Positions 14,146 through 23,524 are shown, numbered from the stretch's first letter. The stretch: 58,265 bases of DNA from a bacterium UBP14_UBA6098 (GCA_002428525.1 DIWU01000005.1:1-58265); one strand, 5' to 3'. Numbers and translations are program-made. The notes: generated by a model from the sequence alone, not told the origin.

Positions 14146-14670
14146 CTAAATTGTAAGTTCCTGTTCTTCGCGAAGCGCCCTGCCCTCGTCCATCACCCAG
14201 GAGACGACATAGATGAGCAGGCCGATAACCAGCGCGGTGAGGTTGATCGTCACACCGACCGGCGCTTCGACCTCCTCGGAGAGCAAAACCGTTGTGACGA
14301 CGAAGCTTCCGATGGCCTTTATTATCGCGAAAAGAACGAGCGTTTCGCCGATACGGCGGATTCGCATGATATTGTCCGCGAAGAAGATCTTGCCCTGTTC
14401 GTAGAGGCGGAAAAGCTCCTTGCCGTGCCATATCCCGCGAAGAAACACCAAGATAGTCGCCCACAGCACGATCAAGATCGGAATTCGCGCTGAGATGTCG
14501 AAATCCGAGATCGGAATTGTTTGCTGGTCGAACTGGAAGTGCACGCCCTCGGGGATTTCGCGGAGAAACAGCATGAATACGGTAAGCGCGATCAGCCCGA
14601 CAACGGTCATCCAAAAGACTATCTGCCCGCCGACTCTTATGATCTTGCTTGCAATCCGAATTTTTCTCAT
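14146..14670 (-). CDS. DUF2975 family membrane protein
   Basis: 174 residues with four hydrophobic segments (about 13-35, 60-80, 108-130, 140-163) and a conserved interior loop (HGKELFRLYEQGKIFFADN, then IMRIRRIGE), as in DUF2975 proteins. It lies between a 64-residue membrane protein and the XRE regulator on the same strand, with 9-base gaps, so the three form an operon. The family has no established function. Pairing with a YozG-type regulator is the usual context, suggesting the membrane protein is involved in the regulator's control, which is inference. Confidence 0.85.
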   Translation of the reverse strand: MRKIRIASKIIRVGGQIVFWMTVVGLIALTVFMLFLREIPEGVHFQFDQQTIPISDFDISARIPILIVLWATILVFLRGIWHGKELFRLYEQGKIFFADNIMRIRRIGETLVLFAIIKAIGSFVVTTVLLSEEVEAPVGVTINLTALVIGLLIYVVSWVMDEGRALREEQELTI

Positions 14671-14679
14671 CTCGGAATC

Positions 14680-14874
14680 CTATAGGAAAATGGAGCCGGA
14701 GACCGGTTCGAAAAGTAGGACTATCGCAATAGAGAGCATAAGCATCGGGAACATCAACACGGAAACGAAGCGCTCGGCGATGTTCTCGGCGTTCTCGGCG
14801 CGATCGTTTTTCGGGCGCATCGTTGCACCCTCGTTACGGTTTGGGCTGAAATCGGTCTTTGTCTTTTTCGACAT
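14680..14874 (-). CDS. Small single-pass membrane protein
   Basis: 64 residues from the ATG at 14874, chosen because AAGGAGG sits 7 bases before it. An upstream ATG at 14901 lacks a site. The N-terminal half is charged (MSKKTKTDFSPNRNEGATMR) and the C-terminal 25 residues are hydrophobic (VLMFPMLMLSIAIVLLFEP). It is the first gene of the DUF2975/XRE operon. I recognise no family. AT-rich DNA at 14900-15060 upstream is probably its promoter region. Confidence 0.65.
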   Translation of the reverse strand: MSKKTKTDFSPNRNEGATMRPKNDRAENAENIAERFVSVLMFPMLMLSIAIVLLFEPVSGSIFL

Positions 14875-15107
14875 GGTTGAACCTCCTTGAAATTTTTTCA
14901 ATCTTCGTCTTCGTTTGAGAGGATAAGAATAAAAAAACGAAAATCAAGTATTATTTCTCGATAAACAATAAATTTTTTTCTATAAGCGATAAATAATGTT
15001 TGATAAACGAAATATGATACTCAAGTAGTTAAGGCGCCGTTTCATCGAGCGAGCCATAACGCCCGGCAGTTAAAACAAACCTTTTTGAAGATGCGCAAAA
15101 AAGGGTC

Positions 15108-15135
15108 TTGACTTATACGACAACGAGATTATTTT
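15108..15135 (+). promoter_or_regulatory. Promoter of tRNA-Gly
   Basis: TTGACT (15108-15113), a 16-base spacer and TATTTT (15130-15135) end 11 bases before the tRNA. Confidence 0.5.
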
Positions 15136-15146
15136 TAACATCGAAC

Positions 15147-15219
15147 GCGGGCGTAACTCAGCTGGTAGAGTTCCAGCTTCCCAAGCTGGCTGTCGCGGGT
15201 TCGAATCCCGTCGCCCGCT
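15147..15219 (+). tRNA. tRNA-Gly (anticodon CCC)
   Basis: The 73-base cloverleaf has acceptor stem GCGGGCG (15147-15153) with CGCCCGC (15212-15218) and discriminator T. The anticodon arm is CCAGC-TTCCCAA-GCTGG, giving CCC (reads GGG). The T arm is CGGGTTCGAATCCCG. CCA is not encoded. A hairpin and T-run follow. Confidence 0.97.
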
Positions 15220-15226
15220 TTTTATT

Positions 15227-15250
15227 AAAGAGGCCGAAGGCCTTTTTTTA
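15227..15250 (+). terminator. Intrinsic terminator after tRNA-Gly
   Basis: AAAGAGGCC GAA GGCCTTTTTTT: a short GGCC/GGCC stem with a GAA loop followed by seven T. It lies directly before the ribosome site of the DUF512 gene, so the latter may also be expressed by read-through. Confidence 0.75.
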
Positions 15251-15262
15251 TTAGGGGGAGTA

Positions 15263-16564
15263 ATGCTTCGAGTCGAATCGGTCAATAAGAATTCGCCCGC
15301 GGAAAAGGCGGGGATTCGAGCCGGGGATAATATACTCTCCGCGAACGGTCGGCCGATCCGCGACGCCCTCGACCTTCTCTACTATATAGAAAACGAAAGG
15401 CGTTGCGAGCTTGTCATCTCGCGATTTGGCGTTTCGGTTGAAACTGTGTTGCAGAATCCGCGCCTCGTAGGAAGCGGCATCGAGCCGGAGCAGTTGAAAA
15501 TCCGCAGATGCGGCAACAAATGCGTTTTCTGTTTCATCGATCAACAACCCTCGGGCCTCCGGCCGAGCCTATATATTAAGGATGAGGATGTGCGCTTTAG
15601 CTTTATTCACGGCAATTTCGTCACTCTGACGAACACCCCCGAATGGGAGTTCGAGCGGATAATCGAGCAAAAGATGTCGCCGCTATATATCAGCGTTCAT
15701 TCGACGGATGAGACGATCCGCCGCAAGTTATTGAATAACTGCAAGATAACGCCTATGCTTCCAACTCTTAGAAGGCTCACTTCCGCTGGAATAGAGATTC
15801 ATTCGCAGGTTGTTGTTGTTCCGGGATACAACTCATCGGAGGCGGCTTTGCGCAAGACGATCTTGGAGCTTTACGATCTCGGAAAATGCAGTGTTTCTTG
15901 CGCTTTGGTGCCGGTAGGATTGACGAAGTATCGAGATAATCTTACTACAATCGAGCCAGTCAATCAAGAAATAACAAAGCAAATCATCGAACTTACGAAT
16001 TCGATACGCGACAGTCTCGACAGGCCGGAGTTTCTTCAAATCGCTGACGAGTTCTTTGTCTTGGGGAATGAAGATTTCCCTATGGCGGCCTATTACGGCG
16101 ACTTTCCTCAGCTCGAGAACGGTGTTGGAATGATGCGTCTTTTTATCGATGATGCTCTTAATATATCGAGTGAAATGAATAACATTAATGCATTGAAAGA
16201 TATAAAGATAGATATAGTGACTGGGGTTGCCGCATATCCTGTTTTTTGTAACTTAATTTATAAAATATTTGGGTTGAAAGAAAACAATGTAAGAATCATT
16301 AAAGTGAATAATAGATTTTGGGGAGAAGGCGTAACTGTTGCTAATTTATTGACAGGCAATGATATAGCTGAATCGCTTAAAAACTCCGATGCCGATTTGA
16401 TATTTATTCCCCCTAATGTGTTGAATAACAATAACTTATTTCTCGATGATCTAAGTTTTGACGAATTGCAATCTCAAACCGTGGGAAAGATTTATACCAA
16501 TATAGCTTATCTATCTGAAGTATATAATGTTATCAATGATCACTTAGAGAATAAATCAGATTGA
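15263..16564 (+). CDS. DUF512 family radical SAM protein with N-terminal PDZ domain
   Basis: 433 residues. Residues 1-60 form a PDZ-like domain (NSPAEKAGIRAGDNILSANG). The radical SAM [4Fe-4S] motif follows as Cys83-x3-Cys87-x2-Cys90 (RRCGNKCVFC), then a TIM-barrel-like region (LYISVHSTDE; VVVVPGYN) and the C-terminal DUF512 region. The family lies upstream of der and plsY in many bacteria, exactly as here, but its reaction is not established. GGGGGAG precedes the ATG. The last third (from about 16100) is much AT-richer than the first two thirds, while the frame stays intact. Confidence 0.9.
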   Translation: MLRVESVNKNSPAEKAGIRAGDNILSANGRPIRDALDLLYYIENERRCELVISRFGVSVETVLQNPRLVGSGIEPEQLKIRRCGNKCVFCFIDQQPSGLRPSLYIKDEDVRFSFIHGNFVTLTNTPEWEFERIIEQKMSPLYISVHSTDETIRRKLLNNCKITPMLPTLRRLTSAGIEIHSQVVVVPGYNSSEAALRKTILELYDLGKCSVSCALVPVGLTKYRDNLTTIEPVNQEITKQIIELTNSIRDSLDRPEFLQIADEFFVLGNEDFPMAAYYGDFPQLENGVGMMRLFIDDALNISSEMNNINALKDIKIDIVTGVAAYPVFCNLIYKIFGLKENNVRIIKVNNRFWGEGVTVANLLTGNDIAESLKNSDADLIFIPPNVLNNNNLFLDDLSFDELQSQTVGKIYTNIAYLSEVYNVINDHLENKSD

Positions 16565-16632
16565 TAATACTCATAACATTCTGAATAGTAATAAGTTATA
16601 AGGAAATTATAATAATATACTTTAAAACGGCC

Positions 16633-16660
16633 TTGACTTCCTCCGTTTTATTCTTATAAT
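16633..16660 (+). promoter_or_regulatory. Promoter of der-plsY
   Basis: TTGACT (16633-16638) and a perfect TATAAT (16655-16660) are 16 bases apart. The predicted start near 16667 gives a leader of about 86 bases. AT-rich 16565-16632 holds nothing else. Confidence 0.65.
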
Positions 16661-16752
16661 CTCAGTAGTTACGGTTTGGGGTTGATTAATTAATGCAAAA
16701 AAATTGCGTAACTAATTAGAATATAAGAAGAAAGTGTTATGGAGGTTTCTCG

Positions 16753-18066
16753 ATGGGATTTCCCGTCGTTGCAATAATCGGACGTCCTAATGTCGGTAAG
16801 TCAACGTTATTCAATAGGTTAACGAGGACAAAGAATGTAATAGTCGATGATACCCCGGGTGTCACTCGTGACAGGAATTATGCAATAGTGAACTGGAACG
16901 GGCGCGATTTCGTTGTCGTCGATACCGGCGGTCTTGTTATTTCACCGCGCGAGGGAATGGAGCTATCGATTGTTAAACAGGCCGAGCTCGCGGCACAAGA
17001 CGCCGATTTAGTTCTTTTTGTCGTCGAAAAAACAATTACTAATGAAGATAAAGATATAGCCGATAAGCTTAGGAAAGAAAATTTTCCGATAATATTAGTA
17101 GTAAATAAAGCCGACAATGAAAGCGACTTCAACAATGCGGTCGATGGTTGGCGGCTTGCAATCGGCGAACCGAGGCCGATTTCCGCAAAGAATGGAAGGG
17201 GAGTCGGCGACCTTCTCGACGAGATAATCGATACAATCCCCGAGAGCGGAAAAGGCGAAGACCCGCATGCAGAGATACGAATCTCAGTAGTCGGGAAACC
17301 CAATGTCGGGAAATCGAGCTTTGTTAACAAGATGCTCGGCGAAGAAAAGCTAATTGTTGACGCAAAGCCCGGCACAACACGCGATCCGATCGATACATAC
17401 TTCAATTATAACGGCCGCCGGTGGGCCTTGACAGATACCGCGGGACTACTTAAAAAACAGCAGACCGGTATCGAATATTATAGTTCGTTAAGAACTATAT
17501 CTGCAATCAAAAGAAGCGATGTTGTTCTATTGTTGACCGACGCGATCGAGGGATTCAACCAGCAGGATAAACGAATCGCCGGAATGGCGGTCGATTTTAT
17601 CAAGGGCCTCGTGATCGGTATCAACAAATGGGATCTCGTCGAGGCCGACTCGAAGACCGCCGCGCAGAAAGAGAAGGATATTCAACACGGTGCGGGATTC
17701 CTCGATTTCGTCCCTATCACAACCCTTTCGGCCCTGACCGGCCAAAGAGTCCGAAGAGTTTTGTCGATTTTGGAGGAGGTGGCGGACGAGCGTAAGCGCC
17801 GAGTTCCGACCGCGGAATTCAACTCCTTCATCGAAAAGATAACAAGAAACAACCCGACACCGGTCGTTCAGGGCAAGAGATCGAACATCTTATACGCCAC
17901 TCAAGAGGGCGTCGATCCGCCGGTTTTCGTCTTTTTTTGCCGGGGCGCTAAGTTTATCCCGATGAATTATCGCAAGTTTCTCGTCAATTCGATTCGCTCC
18001 GAATACGGTTTCACCGGCGTTTCGATCAAGATTGTTTTTCGCGAAAATAGAAAGGGCGGGGAATAG
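16753..18066 (+). CDS. der: Ribosome biogenesis GTPase Der (EngA)
   Basis: 437 residues, normal Der length. It has two tandem GTPase domains, each with a P-loop (GRPNVGKST near residue 10; GKPNVGKSS near 183), DxxG (DTGG; DTAG) and NKxD (NKAD; NKWD), then the KH-like C-terminal domain (ending FRENRKGGE). Der acts in 50S subunit assembly. GGAGG lies 7 bases before the ATG. The stop codon abuts the plsY ATG, so the two are co-transcribed. Confidence 0.97.
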   Translation: MGFPVVAIIGRPNVGKSTLFNRLTRTKNVIVDDTPGVTRDRNYAIVNWNGRDFVVVDTGGLVISPREGMELSIVKQAELAAQDADLVLFVVEKTITNEDKDIADKLRKENFPIILVVNKADNESDFNNAVDGWRLAIGEPRPISAKNGRGVGDLLDEIIDTIPESGKGEDPHAEIRISVVGKPNVGKSSFVNKMLGEEKLIVDAKPGTTRDPIDTYFNYNGRRWALTDTAGLLKKQQTGIEYYSSLRTISAIKRSDVVLLLTDAIEGFNQQDKRIAGMAVDFIKGLVIGINKWDLVEADSKTAAQKEKDIQHGAGFLDFVPITTLSALTGQRVRRVLSILEEVADERKRRVPTAEFNSFIEKITRNNPTPVVQGKRSNILYATQEGVDPPVFVFFCRGAKFIPMNYRKFLVNSIRSEYGFTGVSIKIVFRENRKGGE

Positions 18067-18669
18067 ATGTCCTTTCTATTCATTATATTAGGCTATCTGC
18101 TCGGCTCGATACCCTTCGGTTATATCTTCTGCAAGCGAAGCTCCGGAGAGGATATTCGGCAAAGCGGAAGCGGGGCTACCGGCGCAACCAATGTTGCGAG
18201 GCGAATGGGTTTTAAGGCGGCGTTGGCGGTTTCGGTATTGGATATTGCGAAAGGCGTTGCGGCGGTTTACATTGCTAAGGTTTTTTTACAATCCGATCCT
18301 TGGGTTGCGGTCGCCGGCGGATTCGCCGCAGTTTTAGGCCACTGCTTTCCTGTGTGGATTGGGTTTAGAGGAGGCAAGGGGATAAATACCGCTTTCGGGG
18401 CGGCTATTGTATTATCATGGCCGGCCGCGGCTATCGCTTTGGCGGTCTTTGCGCTTGTTTTTGCGCTTTCCAGAATCGTCTCTATCGCCTCGATTTCGGC
18501 GGTTTGTGTTTTCTCGATTGTAGTCTTAACGCTCGGAAGGTTCATCGATGCGGATTCTATCGAGCTCGAGGCCTTCGCTATCGCACTTCCGGCGTTAATA
18601 ATCTTTACACATAGGAAAAATATCGCGCGAATTATTCGCGGAGAAGAGCTGTCGCCTACAAGGTCTTGA
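18067..18669 (+). CDS. plsY: Glycerol-3-phosphate acyltransferase PlsY
   Basis: 200 residues with about five membrane segments. All three PlsY motifs are present: GSIPFGYI (12-19), GSGATGATNVAR (about 36-47) and HCFPVWIGFRGGKG (about 98-111). PlsY transfers an acyl group from acyl-phosphate to glycerol-3-phosphate, the first step of phospholipid synthesis, and works with PlsX (not in the window). It starts on the base after the der stop codon. Confidence 0.97.
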   Translation: MSFLFIILGYLLGSIPFGYIFCKRSSGEDIRQSGSGATGATNVARRMGFKAALAVSVLDIAKGVAAVYIAKVFLQSDPWVAVAGGFAAVLGHCFPVWIGFRGGKGINTAFGAAIVLSWPAAAIALAVFALVFALSRIVSIASISAVCVFSIVVLTLGRFIDADSIELEAFAIALPALIIFTHRKNIARIIRGEELSPTRS

Positions 18670-18709
18670 GGGGCCCTTGTTTGCGCGGCAAATAGAGATT
18701 GGAGCGGTT

Positions 18710-19111
18710 ATGTCGAAACCTACAAAGATGTATTACTCCATCACCGAAGTTGCGAAGCTCGCGGGGCTCAAACCGCATATCCTGAGGTATTGGGAAACTG
18801 AATTTTCGATCCTTCACCCAAAGAAAAACCGAGCGGGAAATCGCGCCTATCGGAGCAAGGACATCGAGATTGTCAAGCTGATAAAACAGCTTCTCTATGC
18901 CGAGGGCTATACGATCGAGGGCGCAAAGAGGCAGATCCGTAAGCTCCGCTCCGAGGGATACAAGCCCGGCACTGTCGCGCTCGACGATTTTGAGCCTGAA
19001 GAGGCCGATGTCGAAACCGCGAATATCACCGACGATTTCGAGGATAAACTGAGGGAGATTCGCGACGGCCTTCGCGAGGTTCTGACACTGCTCGGGAAAC
19101 AGCCAAAGTAA
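18710..19111 (+). CDS. MerR-family transcriptional regulator
   Basis: 133 residues from the ATG at 18710, preceded by GGAGCG. A TTG further upstream (18677) would add residues unlike the family. The MerR winged helix is at the N-terminus: YYSITEVAKLAGLKPHILRY, then WETEF, then a NRAYRSKDIEIVKLIKQLLY wing and helix. A short C-terminal coiled coil (DDFEDKLREIRDGLREVL) would mediate dimerisation. There is no Cys-rich effector site, so it is not a metal sensor of the classical kind. Similar one-domain proteins are common after translation and lipid genes in FCB-type genomes. Confidence 0.9.
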   Translation: MSKPTKMYYSITEVAKLAGLKPHILRYWETEFSILHPKKNRAGNRAYRSKDIEIVKLIKQLLYAEGYTIEGAKRQIRKLRSEGYKPGTVALDDFEPEEADVETANITDDFEDKLREIRDGLREVLTLLGKQPK

Positions 19112-19119
19112 CTATTCCC

Positions 19120-20310
19120 ATGTTCCCGCGGACTGCCCGAATGAGGCGATTGAATGTTTTATCACTTTTAGTGATATGCGCACCGCTTTTTTCCGCGATG
19201 GTCTCCGGCGTTGTCGAATACTGGGACGGCGATCCTGCGGTTGAAATCGAGGCCATGGCCTTGGGGTATATCAGCCCCATGCCGATTCGCGCGGAAACCG
19301 ATTCTCTTGGCAATTATTCAATCCCGATGCCCTTTCCGCTCGGGTTCAGCGATTCTTTTTTTATAATATGCTCACCTCCCGACGGCTACATCTCGTCTCC
19401 CGAATATTATCTGGAGCATATCTCATCGATCGATACCCTTGTCGGCAGAGATTTTGAACTACGCCCCGAGGGCTTGCCGACATATTATCTGGTCGTGTGG
19501 CTTGTCGATTCGGCGGGGGAGCCCTTCCGAACCGGAACCGTTTCTTGCCTGCGAAACGAGGCCGGCGCTGTAGCTGATTACGGCACACCGGATTACGGCG
19601 GCCGAGTCGTTTTTTCGCTGTATCGCGAAGCCGAATATATAGTTAGTGTCTCGGCCGAGGGTTATTTCGTCGTTCCATCGGCGGAAACAGTTTTTGTGGG
19701 CTCCGCCTTTCCGAGGGTTGAGGTTTGGTTCTCGATTCTGGATTCGATATATATTTCACCATACCGGCTGGTTATTTTCGCAGGCGATTCTGTAGGCGAT
19801 CCGGTCGAATCGCTTTTCGTCGAATGGGCGCCGGGCGGCACCGCCGATTGGCTACCTATCTGGACTGGAGCGGACGGCTTTGCCTCTGTGAACCCGGACA
19901 GCGGGGGGATATATCATCTGAGGGCGGCCTATTTTCGCCCCGGCTTTTTTGTCCGGCCAAATTGGGGGGAGCTTGAACTTACTCCGCTCGAACCGGTTGA
20001 TACCGCCTTCTTCGCGGTCTTGCCGGATACTACAGGGGTCGGCGAAGGCCGAACTTTGCCTGAATCATCGCTCAACGCCTATCCAAATCCCTTCAACTCG
20101 TCGATTTCAATCGAATTCCCCGACGAACCGGTCGTTCGAGCCGGTATTTCCGATATTTCAGGGAGGGTAATCGTCGATCTGAACATAGAGGCGAAAGCCG
20201 GCCTTTCTTTCAGGTGGACTCCCGAGCCTCGATTGCCGGCCGGTGTGTATTTGCTTAGGTTCGAGACGAGCGAACGGCTATTTTCCGCCAAACTGCTTTA
20301 TTTGAAGTGA
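19120..20310 (+). CDS. Secreted protein with carboxypeptidase-regulatory-like domains and T9SS sorting tail
   Basis: 396 residues. A second ATG at 19141 (MRRLNVLSLLVICAPLFSAM) gives the cleaner signal peptide and may be the true start. The body is three or four beta-sandwich repeats of carboxypeptidase-regulatory type (GVVEYWDGDPAVEIEAMALG; YYLVVWLVDSAGEPFRTGTV; YRLVIFAGDSVGDPVESLFV). The end is a sorting domain (LNAYPNPFNSSISIEF, then ISGRVIVDL, LPAGVYLLRF and LLYLK). No enzyme motif is seen. It probably sits on the cell surface. Confidence 0.85.
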   Translation: MFPRTARMRRLNVLSLLVICAPLFSAMVSGVVEYWDGDPAVEIEAMALGYISPMPIRAETDSLGNYSIPMPFPLGFSDSFFIICSPPDGYISSPEYYLEHISSIDTLVGRDFELRPEGLPTYYLVVWLVDSAGEPFRTGTVSCLRNEAGAVADYGTPDYGGRVVFSLYREAEYIVSVSAEGYFVVPSAETVFVGSAFPRVEVWFSILDSIYISPYRLVIFAGDSVGDPVESLFVEWAPGGTADWLPIWTGADGFASVNPDSGGIYHLRAAYFRPGFFVRPNWGELELTPLEPVDTAFFAVLPDTTGVGEGRTLPESSLNAYPNPFNSSISIEFPDEPVVRAGISDISGRVIVDLNIEAKAGLSFRWTPEPRLPAGVYLLRFETSERLFSAKLLYLK

Positions 20311-20608
20311 CTTAGCGAGAAGAACTCTCAGATGGCATTTGAAGAAATCCTAAGACAGCTTTATCGACAGGTTCGATGATTAATCGCCCTATGCCTCTTT
20401 TATAGTAGCAGAATAGCGAGTGTTTTTTTATGCTATGGATTAATAAACGCCTATAAAGCATTATTATATAAGCGTTTGAAGCGCGGCGAAAATCTCACTT
20501 TTTTTTAAAAAAATCGCGGAAAATGAAAAAAGACATTGACATATGAGAAATGGAGGTTTATAAATTTCATTAGTAAAAGGCCTTCAAGAAGTTAGGGCGA
20601 ATAGAGCA
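20311..20608. other. AT-rich intergenic region
   Basis: No open frame with coding character. It contains the strong promoter at 20535-20563 and an A/T tract around 20499-20515. The downstream leader is about 40 bases. Confidence 0.6.
20535..20563 (+). promoter_or_regulatory. Strong sigma-70-type promoter of the transglycosylase gene
   Basis: A perfect TTGACA (20535-20540), a 17-base spacer and TATAAA (20558-20563). Transcription should start near 20570. Confidence 0.75.
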
Positions 20609-23461
20609 ATGAAAAAGAAGATTTTTTTAGTTTCAATTATCGCTTTTTTTTCGCTATTGATTTTTGGATGCGCCGCCACCTCCGAGGTTCAGTCGAAACC
20701 TGTGCGAATAAAGGCGTCGAGCGTGTCCGGAGAACAGACCGGATCGGCCTATGAACTGCTTCGTTCCGCGGAGGCGGCCTACGCCGAGGGAGTCCTGAAC
20801 AATATGAAGCGGGATTGGGATTCGGCGCGGGAGTATTTCGATGAGGCTCTTCGATTAATCGCACAGATCGATGTTGTCGATGATCCCGATCTCTCGACGC
20901 TTACCGATTTGCTCCTTCGCGAGATAGCCTACGATTACCGTTTTGCGCTTGCTCATACTGACAGCCTCGAAGCTACTGCCGCCCCGATCGTTCTATCGGC
21001 TATCCTCGAGGGATTGGCGACTACCGAATCGACCAAACAGCGTTTGACCGAACTCGCCGGTAATTTACCCATGGCGTTGCGAGGAGAGTTCGATATTCCG
21101 GTGGTTTGGAACGATCGGGTGAAAGAAAAGATTGTATATTTTCAAACAGACTTGCGCGAACCGTTTTCGGAATGGCTTAAGAGAAGCGGTCGCTATATCC
21201 CTATGATCCAAGAAGTTCTTGCCTCGAAGGGGTTGCCCCTCGATTTGGCCTACCTGCCGCTCATTGAATCGGGTTTCGCGAACAGCGCCTACAGCTGGGC
21301 GCATGCGGTCGGGATGTGGCAGTTCATCAAATCGACGGGGCGAATTTTCGGACTTGAGGTCAACTGGTGGGTTGACGAGAGGCGCGACCCTGAAAAATCG
21401 ACTATCGCCGCGGCCGATTATTTCACGAGCCTTTACCGTAAGTTCGGGAATTGGGAGCTTTGCCTTGCGGCATACAATTGCGGCGACGGCCGAATAAAGA
21501 GGACTATCGAGAAGCAGGGAACAGACAATTACTGGGAACTCGATCTCCCCACGGAGACGAAAAACTATGTTCCGCTGTATCTCGCCGCGCTTATAATTGC
21601 AAAGGACCCCGCGGCATACGGCTTTAATATCGAATATAATCAACCGCTTGAATTTGAAAGCATAATTGTTACCGAACCCTCCAATCTCGAGATTATCGCG
21701 CAATGCACCGATACATCATTGTCTTTTATACAGTCCTTGAACCCCGAGGTTCTGCGCTATTGCACACCGCCCGATGTCACATCGTATAAGGTTAGAGTTC
21801 CGAAGGGCAAGGCCGACGGCTTCAAGGAGCGTTATGCCGCCGTTCCGCAATCGGAGAAGACTGTTTGGGCGCGGCACAAGGTTAAGAAGGGCGAGACCTT
21901 GTCCGAGATCGCGATTCATTACGGCACTACAGTTGCGAACCTGACCGAATCGAACAAGCTTAAAAGCGCTCATCAATTGAGGATAGGGCAGGAGCTTGTA
22001 ATACCGGTTTCCGCCGCGGCGGCTAAGAGCCTTGCGTCTAAGGGAACTCCCGCGACACCTGCGATCGCGACTGTCAATTCATCGGACAACGGCTACTCGA
22101 ACAGTCATGTCGTGAAGAAGGGCGATACGCTTTCGGATATAGCCGCCAAGAACGGTGTTTCGCTCGAGGATTTGCTTTTAGCGAATTCCCTCAAGCGCGG
22201 TTCAGTAATAAAGCCGGGAATGCGCCTTAAGATACCGGTTGGAAGGTCTTCCACGAGCTATATTGTTTGCTCGGGAGACACGCCCGGGAAGATCGCCGCG
22301 AGGTTTGGGGTTTCCACAAGCGATTTGCTCGAATGGAACGATCTCGATTCGAGATCGACTATCTTCCCCGGGCAGAAATTGACGGTCTTGGCCTCCGAGT
22401 CGAGAAAAGAGCCGAAGGGCAAGATAGTTCACACTGTCCAGAAGGGCGAGACGCTCTGGGCGATAGCTCGAAGATACGATGTCCATGTCTCGAATATCGT
22501 CTCATGGAACGGCCTCTCGAGCAAAAACGCAACTCTGAGTGTCGGCCAAAAGCTCGATATTATCGGAACGACACCTGAAACCCACGGCGGATATACCGAA
22601 GGCAGAAACAAGATCACCTACACTGTTCAGAAGGGCGATAACTTAGGCAAGATCGCCGAGAAATACAGTGTCACCGTCGAGGCGATTCAGCGCTGGAACG
22701 ATAAAGAGGATATTAAATTACAGGTTGGCGATAAACTCATAGTTTATACCGACGAGACCGTTTCGCCGCCCACCCGGACTACCGAGGTTGTTCATATTGT
22801 GAAGTCCGGCGAGACTCTTTCCGGGATCGCCGAAAAATATGGGGTTTCTTCGAGTGATGTTAAATCTCTGAACTCGAAATCCTCCGATAAAATAATCGTC
22901 GGCGAGAGCTTGAAGATAAGGGCCGGTTCGTCGTCCGCCGGGTTGAAGACAACAACTCATACTGTGAAAAACGGCGAAACAATGAGTCGCATCGCTTCGC
23001 AATACGGTGTAAGTGTTGCGGAGATAAAGGCTTGGAACAATAAGAAATCCGATGTTATCTCCATCGGCGAAAGCCTCGAGATACGCGGTGTTACTGCGCC
23101 GGTTGCCGTGCAAACTACCAAGCGACAACGTGTTGTTCGCCATACTGTTCAGGCCGGCGAGACGATGAGCGAGCTTGCGGCCAAATACAATGTTAAAACC
23201 GCCGATATTGTGCGCTGGAACGAGAAATCCGGCTCGAATCTCCATATCGGCGAGGTGCTCGAGATTCGGACCTCCGAAGAGGGCGGCGCTTTCGGGGGTG
23301 GAATCGCGCAGGTTTTCACACATCGTGTCGAGAAGGGTGAAACACTTTGGACGATCGCCCAAAAATATGGAACGACGATCGATGCGATTATCCGCACGAA
23401 CTCGAATATCAACCCGAACAATCTACGAATAGGCGATATAATCCGCCTTAAAACCGAATAA
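20609..23461 (+). CDS. mltD: MltD-like lytic transglycosylase lipoprotein with nine LysM repeats
   Basis: 950 residues. A lipobox ends at Cys21 (LLIFGC), so it is a lipoprotein. Residues about 190-320 are the family 23 (SLT) domain with catalytic Glu220 (LPLIESGF), GMWQF and LAAYNCGDGRI. It cleaves the glycan strand of peptidoglycan. From about residue 420 nine LysM repeats follow, each with a xHxVxxGETLxxIA start and an IGQxLxI-type end, joined by short Ser/Thr/Lys linkers. Typical MltD has two to four LysM, so this is unusually long. Repeats 4 and 9 have the canonical KGETLW; repeat 3 has Cys-Ser-Gly-Asp instead. It is monocistronic, behind a strong promoter. Confidence 0.93.
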   Translation: MKKKIFLVSIIAFFSLLIFGCAATSEVQSKPVRIKASSVSGEQTGSAYELLRSAEAAYAEGVLNNMKRDWDSAREYFDEALRLIAQIDVVDDPDLSTLTDLLLREIAYDYRFALAHTDSLEATAAPIVLSAILEGLATTESTKQRLTELAGNLPMALRGEFDIPVVWNDRVKEKIVYFQTDLREPFSEWLKRSGRYIPMIQEVLASKGLPLDLAYLPLIESGFANSAYSWAHAVGMWQFIKSTGRIFGLEVNWWVDERRDPEKSTIAAADYFTSLYRKFGNWELCLAAYNCGDGRIKRTIEKQGTDNYWELDLPTETKNYVPLYLAALIIAKDPAAYGFNIEYNQPLEFESIIVTEPSNLEIIAQCTDTSLSFIQSLNPEVLRYCTPPDVTSYKVRVPKGKADGFKERYAAVPQSEKTVWARHKVKKGETLSEIAIHYGTTVANLTESNKLKSAHQLRIGQELVIPVSAAAAKSLASKGTPATPAIATVNSSDNGYSNSHVVKKGDTLSDIAAKNGVSLEDLLLANSLKRGSVIKPGMRLKIPVGRSSTSYIVCSGDTPGKIAARFGVSTSDLLEWNDLDSRSTIFPGQKLTVLASESRKEPKGKIVHTVQKGETLWAIARRYDVHVSNIVSWNGLSSKNATLSVGQKLDIIGTTPETHGGYTEGRNKITYTVQKGDNLGKIAEKYSVTVEAIQRWNDKEDIKLQVGDKLIVYTDETVSPPTRTTEVVHIVKSGETLSGIAEKYGVSSSDVKSLNSKSSDKIIVGESLKIRAGSSSAGLKTTTHTVKNGETMSRIASQYGVSVAEIKAWNNKKSDVISIGESLEIRGVTAPVAVQTTKRQRVVRHTVQAGETMSELAAKYNVKTADIVRWNEKSGSNLHIGEVLEIRTSEEGGAFGGGIAQVFTHRVEKGETLWTIAQKYGTTIDAIIRTNSNINPNNLRIGDIIRLKTE

Positions 23462-23524
23462 GCTTAGAAAACATATTGTAAAAATGGAAACAACGAGTAT
23501 TATATAACCACAAAAGATTGGAGC

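Noticed and set aside
14047..14493. 148-codon plus-strand frame opposite the DUF2975 gene
   Set aside because: The minus-strand DUF2975 and XRE genes have family matches and ribosome sites. This frame is their antisense shadow.
15070..15285. Open frame on the minus strand across the tRNA-Gly (71 codons, RRDSNPRQPAWEAGTLPAE)
   Set aside because: It is the well-known spurious product of reading a tRNA-Gly gene and flank backwards. The tRNA explains the sequence fully.
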